A stretch of DNA of 7,209 nucleotides from Chitinophagaceae bacterium (GTDB lineage: Bacteria > Bacteroidota > Bacteroidia > Chitinophagales > Chitinophagaceae): the NCBI GenBank assembly GCA_021323155.1, contig JAJTCI010000120.1:1-7209 (forward strand), written 5' to 3'. The notes under the pieces were generated by a model. That model saw only the letters and a list, made by a program, of their open reading frames with translations, was not told the DNA's origin and searched no databases. Shown here piece after piece: positions 1 to 5,893 of the stretch. Made by a program: the position numbers and the translations under genes. Within the stretch, counting starts at the first letter, position 1. Every line of letters starts with the position of its first letter.

Positions 1-674
1 AAGTTGACGCCAGGCAGCTTGATCTGGAAATCGATACTCATTCTTCCGGAAGCAGGATCGACTGCGATCATACTCACCGTTCCTTTGAAATTTTGTTTGT
101 ACGTATTGATCGGAACGTCACCGTTTACATCATCGCCTGGAACGCTGAACCGCGTACCGGCAACAACGTACTCGCTGTTTTCCGTGATGAAAGGCGAGGA
201 GTGGTTACCCGCGCTGTTGGGGATTTCGATGATCTCGTCTGTGCGGAAAGTCGCCAGGCTTATACGCGCGATCCTTGGTGTATTGTTGCCGTTGCCAAAT
301 GCCCATCGTCCATCATGCTCGCCTTTAGTAACAGAGAGCGCTATGTGGTGAAGGTCGTCCCAGGGTACAAAACCATGCGAAGTGTTGAGCATCGGTTTGG
401 TTTCTTCGCTGTAACCCCAGCCGTTCTCCGGGAATTGGGAGAATACAGGGATGATGCGGAACAAACGGCCGGAGGGTAAACCATAAACGGCCATCTGGCC
501 GTTAAAGCCGCCGGAAACGATGTTATAGAACTCATCGTATTTGCCCGGGGCCACATAAGCTTTTGCCGCTGCGTCACCGCCCACGGCTGACCCTGCATTT
601 TTTGGTTTGCAGGAGTACATGCTTATAAGCAGCCCGCAGATCGCGGCTGATAATGCTAGTGATCTTCTTTTCAT
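1..674 (-). CDS. nosZ: Nitrous oxide reductase NosZ, clade II lipoprotein type, N-terminal 224 residues (3' end outside window)
   Basis: NosZ reduces N2O to N2 outside the cytoplasmic membrane using a seven-bladed propeller that carries the CuZ cluster and a C-terminal CuA domain. Only the N-terminal part of the propeller is present. Reading from ATG 674, residues 1-22 form a short signal peptide ending in a candidate lipobox (M-Y-S-C22), so this is probably a lipoprotein. The twin arginines at residues 3-4 are not in a convincing Tat motif. Diagnostic stretches follow: YGLPSGRL (64-71), IPVFSQFPENGWGYSEE (75-91), and the CuZ-ligand motif D107-L-H109-H110, matching the family's D-x-H-H. Next come DGRWAFGN (121-128) and an IPN...GNH segment (151-158) whose H158 is a likely further CuZ ligand. 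The frame stays open to the window edge. It lies 65 nt downstream of a cytochrome c gene on the same strand, as in clade II nos clusters. The CuA domain and the usual nosL/nosDFY genes would lie beyond position 1. Confidence 0.93.
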   Translation of the reverse strand, partial: MKRRSLALSAAICGLLISMYSCKPKNAGSAVGGDAAAKAYVAPGKYDEFYNIVSGGFNGQMAVYGLPSGRLFRIIPVFSQFPENGWGYSEETKPMLNTSHGFVPWDDLHHIALSVTKGEHDGRWAFGNGNNTPRIARISLATFRTDEIIEIPNSAGNHSSPFITENSEYVVAGTRFSVPGDDVNGDVPINTYKQNFKGTVSMIAVDPASGRMSIDFQIKLPGVN

Positions 675-699
675 AAATTGGAGGTTAAAAGCTATTGTG

Positions 700-732
700 A
701 ACGGGCAACGAAGAGTGTATCCGTTACCCGTT
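700..732 (-). other. Stem-loop between the cytochrome c gene and nosZ
   Basis: Inverted repeat with 11-base arms at 700-710 and 722-732 and an 11-base loop. As minus-strand RNA the arms AACGGGUAACG and CGUUGCCCGUU pair with one G-U wobble. It fills much of the 65-nt gap between the cytochrome stop codon and the nosZ start. No run of U follows (the next bases are CACAATAGC), so it is not a classical intrinsic terminator. It could be a processing or stabilising hairpin that sets the cytochrome:NosZ ratio. The structure is seen directly; the role is inference. Confidence 0.55.
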
Positions 733-739
733 ATAATTA

Positions 740-1213
740 TTATTTCACACCATCATTCTTTCTCATGAATTCGTAAACACTGAGTGCTTCGTCATCGGTG
801 AGGTTTTGATTGGGCATTCTAACAAGACATATTTCCAATTGAGCTTGGGCTTCGGGGTCTTTCGCAAGCATTTCTTCGGTATTGGTAATGAAGTTCAGGA
901 TCCAGTCTGCGGTTCTCCGCTGGGTAACGCCTGCCCATCCTGGGCCGACCAGTCGCTCAGTCGTTACTTTATGGCAGCTGGCACACTTTACATCATACAC
1001 TTTGGTCCCTTTATCCGCGAGCGCTGCGTTCAGCTGGGGGCTGACTTGCACATCCTTGAACTTTCCCGCGCCTCGTTTTGCGTCATATGCCGGGTCATCT
1101 CCACCAGGCTTCGTACTGGTGTTTTCTGCTGAATTCTCCGCTGCTGGCTTCTCTTCCCCGCCGCAGGCGTAGGCAAAAATTCCGAACGCTGTGATAATGA
1201 GTAATTTTTTCAT
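740..1213 (-). CDS. Monohaem cytochrome c lipoprotein, likely electron donor to NosZ (NosC-like)
   Basis: 157-residue small class I cytochrome c, probably exported and lipid-anchored. Residues 1-17 are a signal peptide (MKKLLIITAF...) ending at C17 in A-Y-A-C, a relaxed lipobox. A Gly/Glu/Pro-rich linker covers roughly residues 18-50. The haem-binding motif is C77-A-S-C80-H81. The distal axial ligand is likely M133 in VRMPNQNLTDDEA, followed by the terminal helix typical of class I cytochromes. ATG 1213 was chosen because it begins a clean signal peptide; the open frame extends 48 codons further upstream, but that extension would bury the signal peptide and cross the promoter region. The gene is immediately upstream of nosZ on the same strand. 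Clade II nos clusters commonly encode such cytochromes as likely electron carriers from quinol-oxidising partners. The electron-donor role is inferred from this context. Confidence 0.87.
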   Translation of the reverse strand: MKKLLIITAFGIFAYACGGEEKPAAENSAENTSTKPGGDDPAYDAKRGAGKFKDVQVSPQLNAALADKGTKVYDVKCASCHKVTTERLVGPGWAGVTQRRTADWILNFITNTEEMLAKDPEAQAQLEICLVRMPNQNLTDDEALSVYEFMRKNDGVK

Positions 1214-1221
1214 TGTAATTG

Positions 1222-1246
1222 TTTTTGAGTTTATCTCACAAAGTTT
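1222..1246 (-). promoter_or_regulatory. Possible promoter and operator dyad for the nos operon
   Basis: The plus strand at 1222-1242 reads TTTT-GAG-TTTAT-CTC-ACAAA. This is an inverted repeat (TTT-x-TGAG, 5-base spacer, CTCA-x-AAA) with a single mismatched pair. It overlaps AAACTTTG on the minus strand (1239-1246), a 7/8 match to the Bacteroidetes -7 element TAnnTTTG. No clear -33 box is visible about 20 bases further upstream. If this is the -7 element, transcription would start some 20 nt before the ATG at 1213 and the dyad would cover the start site, a position that suits a repressor. It matches neither the FNR nor the CRP consensus. Confidence 0.35.
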
Positions 1247-1524
1247 GTTCCCGAACCAGAAGAATTTTGTGCGTTCGATCATAAGACTGCCGTCGCATGC
1301 ACCGGTTCCGTGGCTAAGGTTGCTCCATAATCGTTTAAAACTGTTACACACATTCAATTAAGTTTTACAGATGTCACGTTTTCTAACAGGTTGGCAGCAT
1401 TCGTGCTACCGGTATTTCTATACACCTCCATCTTCAGGATTACATAGCCAACCTGGGCGCAAAGAAGGCAATGGTTGGTGTTTTAAGAGGTGATCTTCGT
1501 CAGGTTTTTGGCTGCAGTTTGTCA

Positions 1525-1555
1525 TTTGCCAGCCCATGGGTGCATGGTAGTTTTG
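1525..1555 (+). promoter_or_regulatory. Bacteroidetes-type primary sigma promoter for the Crp/Fnr regulator
   Basis: A -33 element TTTG (1525-1528) and a -7 element TAGTTTTG (1548-1555) are separated by 19 bases. This fits the TTTG-N19-21-TAnnTTTG layout known for the primary sigma factor of Bacteroidetes. The start site would be near 1560, giving a leader of about 15 nt before ATG 1575. Both boxes match fully, so basal expression of the regulator may not need an activator. Confidence 0.65.
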
Positions 1556-1574
1556 GGCACATTCACAACCAAGC

Positions 1575-2168
1575 ATGATCGACACCGATATTCTTCTTAC
1601 GTATGGCGGCACTTATAAAAAAGTGCAGAAAGGAGAAGTTATCTTCCGGGAGGGTGGTAGCGCGTTGTTTTATCACCAGCTGGTGGAGGGGCGTGTTCGT
1701 TGGATCAACGTGGATGACGACGGGCGCGAGATCATCCAGCACATCATCGAACCAGGCGAATGCTTTGGTGAATTACCCCTGTTCGATACCGAACCTTATG
1801 CAGCCAGCGCGGTAGCGGATGAAGAGTGCCTGCTGATCAGGCTGCACCATTCAACGTTTGGTCAACTATTGAAAGACCAGCCGACCGTCATGGCAGCGTT
1901 TACCCGTTTGTTATCGCAGCGGCTGCGCTTCAAATTCATGTTGGTGAAAGAGCTTTCGAGTTACTCACCGGGCCACCGGATCATCGCCCTCATCAATTAC
2001 ATGAAGAAGAACAAGATCAACATGTGCCCCAAATGCAATAAGTTATTACTCACCCGCCAGCAGCTGGCGAATATGACCGGCCTTCGCGTGGAAACTGTGA
2101 TCCGCGCCATCAAGGAGCTGGAGGAAAAGAAGTTTCTCTCTATACAAAAAGGCAAGGTCTATTGCTGA
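1575..2168 (+). CDS. Crp/Fnr family transcriptional regulator
   Basis: 197-residue cytoplasmic one-component regulator. Residues ~12-110 form the cyclic-nucleotide-binding-like beta-barrel (GEVIFREGG at 20-28; EPGECFGELPLF at 59-70). A dimerisation helix covers ~110-145. The winged helix-turn-helix is at ~159-197, with LTRQQLANMTGLRVETVIRAIKELEE as its helix-turn-helix and recognition helix. The recognition helix has E173 and R177 at the positions of CRP E181 and R185, but V172 replaces CRP R180, which is closer to the FNR pattern V-E-T-x-x-R. There is no FNR-type N-terminal cysteine cluster, so a 4Fe-4S oxygen sensor is unlikely. A C151-P-K-C154 pair lies between the dimer helix and the DNA-binding domain, and the last residue is Cys. 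The gene faces the nos operon and is followed by a CRP-type palindrome and a putative NO-related operon, so an N-oxide or NO-responsive role is plausible. The ligand is unknown. Confidence 0.93.
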   Translation: MIDTDILLTYGGTYKKVQKGEVIFREGGSALFYHQLVEGRVRWINVDDDGREIIQHIIEPGECFGELPLFDTEPYAASAVADEECLLIRLHHSTFGQLLKDQPTVMAAFTRLLSQRLRFKFMLVKELSSYSPGHRIIALINYMKKNKINMCPKCNKLLLTRQQLANMTGLRVETVIRAIKELEEKKFLSIQKGKVYC

Positions 2169-2184
2169 TGTGACTCAAATCACA
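2169..2184 (+). promoter_or_regulatory. CRP-type operator palindrome upstream of the membrane protein gene
   Basis: TGTGACTCAAATCACA is a perfect TGTGA-N6-TCACA inverted repeat, and the flanking TG (2166-2167) and CA (2186-2187) extend the symmetry after one mismatch. It begins on the base after the regulator's stop codon and lies 44-59 bp before ATG 2228. A 7/8 match to the -7 element (TTCTTTTG, 2206-2213) follows, with no TTTG -33 box upstream of it. The palindrome lies close to where that box should be, centred about 40-43 bp before the inferred start site. That geometry suits direct activation. The palindrome is seen; the binding protein is inferred. Confidence 0.65.
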
Positions 2185-2205
2185 GCATGATGCGTGTTAT
2201 TGTAA

Positions 2206-2213
2206 TTCTTTTG
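2206..2213 (+). promoter_or_regulatory. Candidate -7 element for the membrane protein/DUF59 operon
   Basis: TTCTTTTG matches TAnnTTTG at 7 of 8 specified or free positions. It is 14 bp upstream of ATG 2228, so the transcript leader would be only about 10 nt. The nearest upstream regulatory sequence is the palindrome at 2169-2184, not a -33 box. Confidence 0.4.
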
Positions 2214-2227
2214 CGGAAATTAGCGCA

Positions 2228-3484
2228 ATGAACAGTCCCCTGTATCGCTGGATCCGTATTTCATTGATCAACCTGCTGATCGTTTCAATTCTCGGAATAC
2301 TGATGCGGTATAAGATCGCGTTCTCTTTTCCTTTCCTGCAACAGAAGTTTATCCTGCACGCGCATTCTCATTTCGCGTTTGCGGGATGGATCACGCAGGT
2401 ACTGATGGCGTTGATGGTGGCCGAGCTTGCACGGCAGGATAAAGGCGCGTTTACCAGGTACCGGCCCTTGCTTTATGCGAACCTGTTCACCGCTTACGGT
2501 ATGTTGTTCTCGTTTCCCGCCCAGGGTTATGGCGTGGTGTCGATCACATTCTCGACGCTGAATATATTGACCGGTTACTGGTTTGCATTGAAGTACTGGC
2601 GAAGCCTGGATAAATTAACGGTACGACACCCCGGTCGATCCTGGTTTAGGGCGGCGCTTGTGTTCAATGTCATCGGTTCACTCGGCGCATTCAGTCTCGC
2701 TTATATGATGGCCACGAAGAACCTGCACCAGAACTGGTATCTCGCCGCCGTATATTTTTTCCTGCACTTCCAGTATAATGGATGGTTCTTCTTTGCATGC
2801 ATGGGACTCTTCACCGGGAAGCTTTCACGGCAGAGACTTAATATTAGGTTTATGCGGCCGGTGTTCCTTCTATTTGCCATTGCCTGTATCCCCGCCTATT
2901 TTCTTTCGGCGCTCTGGCTGCCGATACCGGTGATCGTGTACGTGCTGGTGATCCTGGCTGCAATCGCGCAGGTGATTGGCGGCGTCATGTTGTTCAGGGG
3001 CATCAATAAACAACAGGCACTGCTTCACAGTGGGCCGCGCGGCGGCAACTGGCTGATGATGCTGGCGGGCTGGGCATTCGCGATAAAGTTGCTGTTGCAG
3101 TTGGGTTCGACGATCCCCGAGTTGAGTGACCTTGCTTTTGGTTTCAGACCTATCGTCATCGGTTACCTGCACCTGGTGTTGCTGGGCGTCATCACCCTGT
3201 TCATTCTTGGCTTCATACTTTCCGAAGTAAAGCTTATCCGGCACCGTGCTGCTATTAAATGGGCGGTTTATATATTCACTGCCGGGGTGGTGCTAAATGA
3301 GATGTTCCTGATGATACAAGGCGTGTATGGTCTGAGCTACGAGAGTATCCCCTATATGGACGTGATGTTGCTTTCAGCGGGTGTGGTAATGTTTCTCGGT
3401 CTCCTGCTATTGTGCACCAGCCTGCGAAGGGATCATGGCAATCCCAGTGCTGATATTGATTCCATTCCAACTTCCAACCCATGA
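2228..3484 (+). CDS. Polytopic His-rich membrane protein, haem-copper oxidase/NnrS-like character
   Basis: 418 residues with about 12 hydrophobic helices and a polar tail after ~400. Histidines occur in and near the membrane segments: a cluster H44-A-H46-S-H48 followed by FAFAGW (49-54), H180 in FLHFQYNGW, and H315 in IGYLHLVLLG. The repeated pattern of His followed a few residues later by Gly-Trp resembles haem-ligating helices of the haem-copper oxidase/nitric oxide reductase superfamily and NnrS-type proteins. I cannot assign it to a named family from sequence alone, and the complete set of catalytic ligands of an oxidase or NorB is not evident. It lies 59 bp after the regulator, behind the CRP-type palindrome. 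Its TGA overlaps the ATG of the DUF59 gene (ATGA, 3481-3484), so the two are probably translationally coupled. A membrane haem protein handling or sensing NO is a reasonable inference. Existence of the gene is near certain; function is moderate to low confidence. Confidence 0.85.
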   Translation: MNSPLYRWIRISLINLLIVSILGILMRYKIAFSFPFLQQKFILHAHSHFAFAGWITQVLMALMVAELARQDKGAFTRYRPLLYANLFTAYGMLFSFPAQGYGVVSITFSTLNILTGYWFALKYWRSLDKLTVRHPGRSWFRAALVFNVIGSLGAFSLAYMMATKNLHQNWYLAAVYFFLHFQYNGWFFFACMGLFTGKLSRQRLNIRFMRPVFLLFAIACIPAYFLSALWLPIPVIVYVLVILAAIAQVIGGVMLFRGINKQQALLHSGPRGGNWLMMLAGWAFAIKLLLQLGSTIPELSDLAFGFRPIVIGYLHLVLLGVITLFILGFILSEVKLIRHRAAIKWAVYIFTAGVVLNEMFLMIQGVYGLSYESIPYMDVMLLSAGVVMFLGLLLLCTSLRRDHGNPSADIDSIPTSNP

Positions 3485-3777
3485 CAACGAAAGAGCAGGT
3501 GATCGATGCGCTGAAAACCATTTATGATCCCGAGATACCGGTGAACATCTATGACCTCGGTCTTGTGTATGATGTGCTGGTGACAAATGAGAAAGTAAAG
3601 ATCATCATGACGCTCACCACGGCTACCTGCCCCGCCGCTGCATTCATGCCGGAACAGGTTTGCTCGGCGGTGATGGAGGCCTGCCACGTAAAGGATGTAG
3701 AGGTGGAGATCACCTTTACGCCCAAGTGGACGAAAGACCGGATGAGCGAGCGCGCGCGAACAGAGCTAGGTTTTTGA
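3481..3777 (+). CDS. MIP18/DUF59 family Fe-S cluster assembly factor (SufT/PaaD-like)
   Basis: 98 residues, the full length of a single-domain DUF59 protein. The N-terminal signature DPEIPVNIYDLGLVYDV is at 16-32. The conserved cysteine C50 lies in TLTTATCPAAAFMP (44-57), and the family's terminal segment is TPKWTKDRMSERARTELGF (80-98). Members act in the cytoplasm in maturation of Fe-S proteins, probably as carriers or scaffold partners of the SUF system. The start codon overlaps the stop of the membrane protein by four bases (ATGA). The neighbouring RIC gene encodes an Fe-S repair protein, so a local role in cluster maintenance under NO or oxygen stress is a fair inference. Its last 12 bases overlap the end of the convergent gene, and no terminator hairpin is visible there. 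Confidence 0.93.
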   Translation: MTTKEQVIDALKTIYDPEIPVNIYDLGLVYDVLVTNEKVKIIMTLTTATCPAAAFMPEQVCSAVMEACHVKDVEVEITFTPKWTKDRMSERARTELGF

Positions 3778-4827
3778 AAGTCGCTTTATTCGCCACCTTT
3801 CCAGCACGATGGTTACCGCTATCGTCAGGAAGAATAAGATCATGACCGTTCCATTCGTTAACCCTGCGGCTTTTCTCAGCGATATGTTTCCATTAATGTC
3901 CGCTATAACCCGCGTTATCAACGACAATTGCAACAAAACAAACCAGGCGTAGAGTATTGGCCTGTAGATCTTCAACGGCTTCTTCATTAAAGCAGGAAGA
4001 ATGATAGGCGCGTGCGAAAAGATCATGGAGAAGACAAAGCCGATAAAAAAGCTGTGAAGCACCGCGTCGTAGCCAAGGCTTAATTGTTCTTCAATGGCGA
4101 TGAGCACAGCGGTAGCCACCAGCCATCCATAACCGGTAATCAGCAGGGTGGCTGAATAGCGATGCTGTCCTTTGACCTTTATCGAACGGAAAGCCATATC
4201 GTATTTCAGCAACCACGCGGCGGTCGCCATCAACGCCAGTGCGAAGACCAGTTTGCCATTCAAATGAAACGGGATGAGTGCGGAAAGCAAAGCCACCGAC
4301 AAGACAGCGATGAGCAGTTTCTTTTTTGCAGCGGACACCGGGAGGAATGCGGTCAGCTCGAGCCTTTCCGCGACGATGGTGAATAATAAGAAGAGCATCC
4401 ACCAGGTGACTGCTGCCGGGTAGAGAGCGGTCCGGTATAACAACACATTGCCCGTGAGCAGGCAGAACGCTGCCGCGAAGAATACATAATAATAGAGTTC
4501 CTTATATCGATGAATAAAATGCCCGCACATCACGAGGAAGCCGAGGCTGCAGGCGATGTTGATCAACTGCGCGATGTCATGCCGCCCGGCCATCACCGCA
4601 GCGATACTCAGCGCGTTTACCATCGGTAACAACAGGATGATCTTGCTGCGAAAGGTCACCGCCCGCTCGAGAAATATCAGCGACGCCAGGAAGCTATTCA
4701 CCATCAGTGCGCCATGTGCCGCCGCTGCACCCGGAACAGGCAGGTGGATCCCCATGCGCTCCCACCCGCCAAAGATGGCGGCAAGCAGTGACCCGACGAT
4801 CAAAGGCAATACGTAAGCGGTTTTCAT
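3766..4827 (-). CDS. Polytopic membrane protein with conserved His motifs, NnrS-like
   Basis: 353 residues from ATG 4827, almost entirely hydrophobic, with about 11-12 helices. Marker segments are AAAHGALMVNSFLASLIFLERA (H38), WWMLFLLFTIVAERLELTAF (~142-161) and LHSFFIGFVFSMIFSHAPIILPA (H258, H272). The HG-LMV...LERA and H-FF-GFVFSMIF-HAPII motifs look strongly conserved and recall the haem/copper NnrS-type membrane proteins associated with NO metabolism, but I cannot confirm the family. The frame stays open to a TTG at 4836. I prefer the ATG because the TTG falls inside the T tract of the preceding terminator. The gene lies 58 nt downstream of ric on the same strand but behind that terminator, so it depends on read-through or on a promoter inside ric. 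It converges on and overlaps the DUF59 gene by 12 bp. An NO-related role is inferred from neighbours. Confidence 0.85.
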   Translation of the reverse strand: MKTAYVLPLIVGSLLAAIFGGWERMGIHLPVPGAAAAHGALMVNSFLASLIFLERAVTFRSKIILLLPMVNALSIAAVMAGRHDIAQLINIACSLGFLVMCGHFIHRYKELYYYVFFAAAFCLLTGNVLLYRTALYPAAVTWWMLFLLFTIVAERLELTAFLPVSAAKKKLLIAVLSVALLSALIPFHLNGKLVFALALMATAAWLLKYDMAFRSIKVKGQHRYSATLLITGYGWLVATAVLIAIEEQLSLGYDAVLHSFFIGFVFSMIFSHAPIILPALMKKPLKIYRPILYAWFVLLQLSLITRVIADINGNISLRKAAGLTNGTVMILFFLTIAVTIVLERWRIKRLSKT

Positions 4828-4834
4828 CGGTATC

Positions 4835-4865
4835 AAAAATAAATGTCCCGCGGCAGCGGGACATT
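4835..4865 (-). terminator. Rho-independent terminator after ric
   Basis: Perfect 10-bp inverted repeat AATGTCCCGC (4842-4851) and GCGGGACATT (4856-4865) with a 4-base loop. On the minus strand it is followed by TATTTTT (4835-4841). It starts 20 nt after the ric stop codon. The T tract ends 7 nt before the ATG of the next gene, so it may also act as an attenuator for that gene. On the plus strand no comparable T tract follows. Confidence 0.85.
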
Positions 4866-4885
4866 GTTATTAGTGTTCATAGGCA

Positions 4886-5875
4886 TTATTTCCTAAGTTC
4901 TTTTTCAATGGCCAACGCCTTCGGGAAAAGCAGGTTGTTCTCCAGGTGAATGTGCTGGTGCAGGTCCTCGTCCAGCTCTTTTAATTTCTTAAAGAGGAAC
5001 TGGTAACTGTTGCATGCGTTTTCGGGAGGGGTGTATCCATTGGTGAGGCGGCTCATCTTCTCCAGTATATCACCTGCTGCCTCATGATCGCTTTCCATGA
5101 TCTGGATGGGCTCGGTCAGTGAGGGTTGCTGACTGAGTTGTTCCATGTTGCCCGAGTTCCTGGCAGTCACCAGCGCTTTGACGAACGGGAACACCACTCG
5201 CTCTTCTTTCATGAAATGCGTGTTCAGTTCCTGTACAAGGGTTCGGTAAAGTGACCGGAGTTCGTGCAGATCATTATGCGGGCCCCCATGATGCTCCGCC
5301 ACTTTTTCCATCAGCCCTGTTATGGTTGGTTCTTCCGTATAATAATATTTGTGGTGCTGGTTGTAGATGTAATCAGCCAGGAAGTCCGCATCCCATTTGT
5401 TGAAATCGAATGCGGGCGCAGGTGCCTGTACGGTATTACCCAGGTCGGCTTCCACCGCTTCGAAATCCAGGCCCTTTTCACGGCATACTTCCCTGAGCGT
5501 CTTCTTACCGCCGCAGCAGAAGTCGATACCGTATTTCTTAAATACCTCCGCTTTGCGCAGGTCTTTCGCGGCGATCTCGCCGATGGTCTCACCTTTGGCC
5601 GCATCGTTCTTCCGGATCTCTACATCCCACCAATCGGGTCCTTTCTGCAGGTAGGTCCAGGAAAACACGTTACCTCTTTCTCCGATCAGTTGGTAATACA
5701 GTGGCTTTGGATCGTGGTCATTGTGAATGCGGAATGCCTCGCCCGGCTGCAATTCGTCGAAGTGCCGGAAGATAGTGGGGTGTTTTAGTTTTGGTTCGAT
5801 CAGGGTGACGTTCAATTCGAATAACCCCTCTTCGGTAATACGGCCTTTTGCCGGTGATAGTGTATCTGTATTCAT
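4886..5875 (-). CDS. ric: Iron-sulfur cluster repair di-iron protein RIC (YtfE/ScdA) with N-terminal DUF2249 domain
   Basis: 329 residues from ATG 5875, compared with about 220 for E. coli YtfE. RIC proteins are cytoplasmic and restore Fe-S and other iron centres damaged by NO or oxidants. Residues ~20-90 form a DUF2249-type domain (HFDELQPGE, NDHDPKPLYYQL, DWWDVEIRK). Residues ~97-140 are the ScdA N-terminal domain with the signature GIDFCCGGKKTL (C120, C121). Residues ~165-320 form the hemerythrin-like four-helix bundle with candidate di-iron ligands H174/H175, H196/H197, H220 with E224 (HFMKE), H264 (ESDHE) and H308 with E312 (HIHLE). The frame is open up to a TTG at 5896, but that codon lies inside the -7 promoter element, so ATG 5875 is preferred. 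A strong terminator follows. The DUF2249 fusion suggests an added ligand-binding or regulatory function. Confidence 0.94.
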   Translation of the reverse strand: MNTDTLSPAKGRITEEGLFELNVTLIEPKLKHPTIFRHFDELQPGEAFRIHNDHDPKPLYYQLIGERGNVFSWTYLQKGPDWWDVEIRKNDAAKGETIGEIAAKDLRKAEVFKKYGIDFCCGGKKTLREVCREKGLDFEAVEADLGNTVQAPAPAFDFNKWDADFLADYIYNQHHKYYYTEEPTITGLMEKVAEHHGGPHNDLHELRSLYRTLVQELNTHFMKEERVVFPFVKALVTARNSGNMEQLSQQPSLTEPIQIMESDHEAAGDILEKMSRLTNGYTPPENACNSYQFLFKKLKELDEDLHQHIHLENNLLFPKALAIEKELRK

Positions 5876-5893
5876 TGATGATTTATTTGAACA

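Larger units (their letters stand above)
1214..1574. promoter_or_regulatory. Divergent intergenic region between the nos operon and the Crp/Fnr gene
   Basis: This 361-bp gap separates two divergently transcribed genes and holds no convincing gene. It contains a good plus-strand promoter for the regulator (1525-1555), a weaker minus-strand -7-like box with an overlapping dyad near the cytochrome start (1222-1246), and a small imperfect hairpin at 1393-1410 with a TTCG loop and one mismatch. No canonical FNR box (TTGAT-N4-ATCAA) and no full TGTGA-N6-TCACA site was found in it by eye. The short minus-strand open frame across 1418-1612 looks spurious because it runs antisense into the regulator gene. 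Confidence 0.6.

Noticed and set aside
4..479. Two plus-strand open frames across 4-351 and 93-479
   Set aside because: Both are antisense to the clearly recognisable nosZ coding sequence and lack plausible protein features.
1214..1357. 48-codon N-terminal extension of the cytochrome c gene
   Set aside because: The downstream ATG at 1213 begins a proper signal peptide; the extension would place it internally and covers the likely promoter.
1393..1410. Hairpin with TTCG loop in the divergent intergenic region as a terminator or RNA gene
   Set aside because: It has one mismatch, no T tract, and no gene ends there; chance is a sufficient explanation.
1418..1612. Minus-strand open frame of 64 codons
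   Set aside because: It overlaps the start of the Crp/Fnr gene in antisense and has no recognisable features.
4828..4836. TTG start for the 353-residue membrane protein at 4836
   Set aside because: It lies in the T tract of the preceding terminator; ATG 4827 is three codons downstream and begins the first hydrophobic helix.
5264..5788. Plus-strand open frame of 174 codons
   Set aside because: It is antisense to ric, whose domains and metal ligands are unmistakable.
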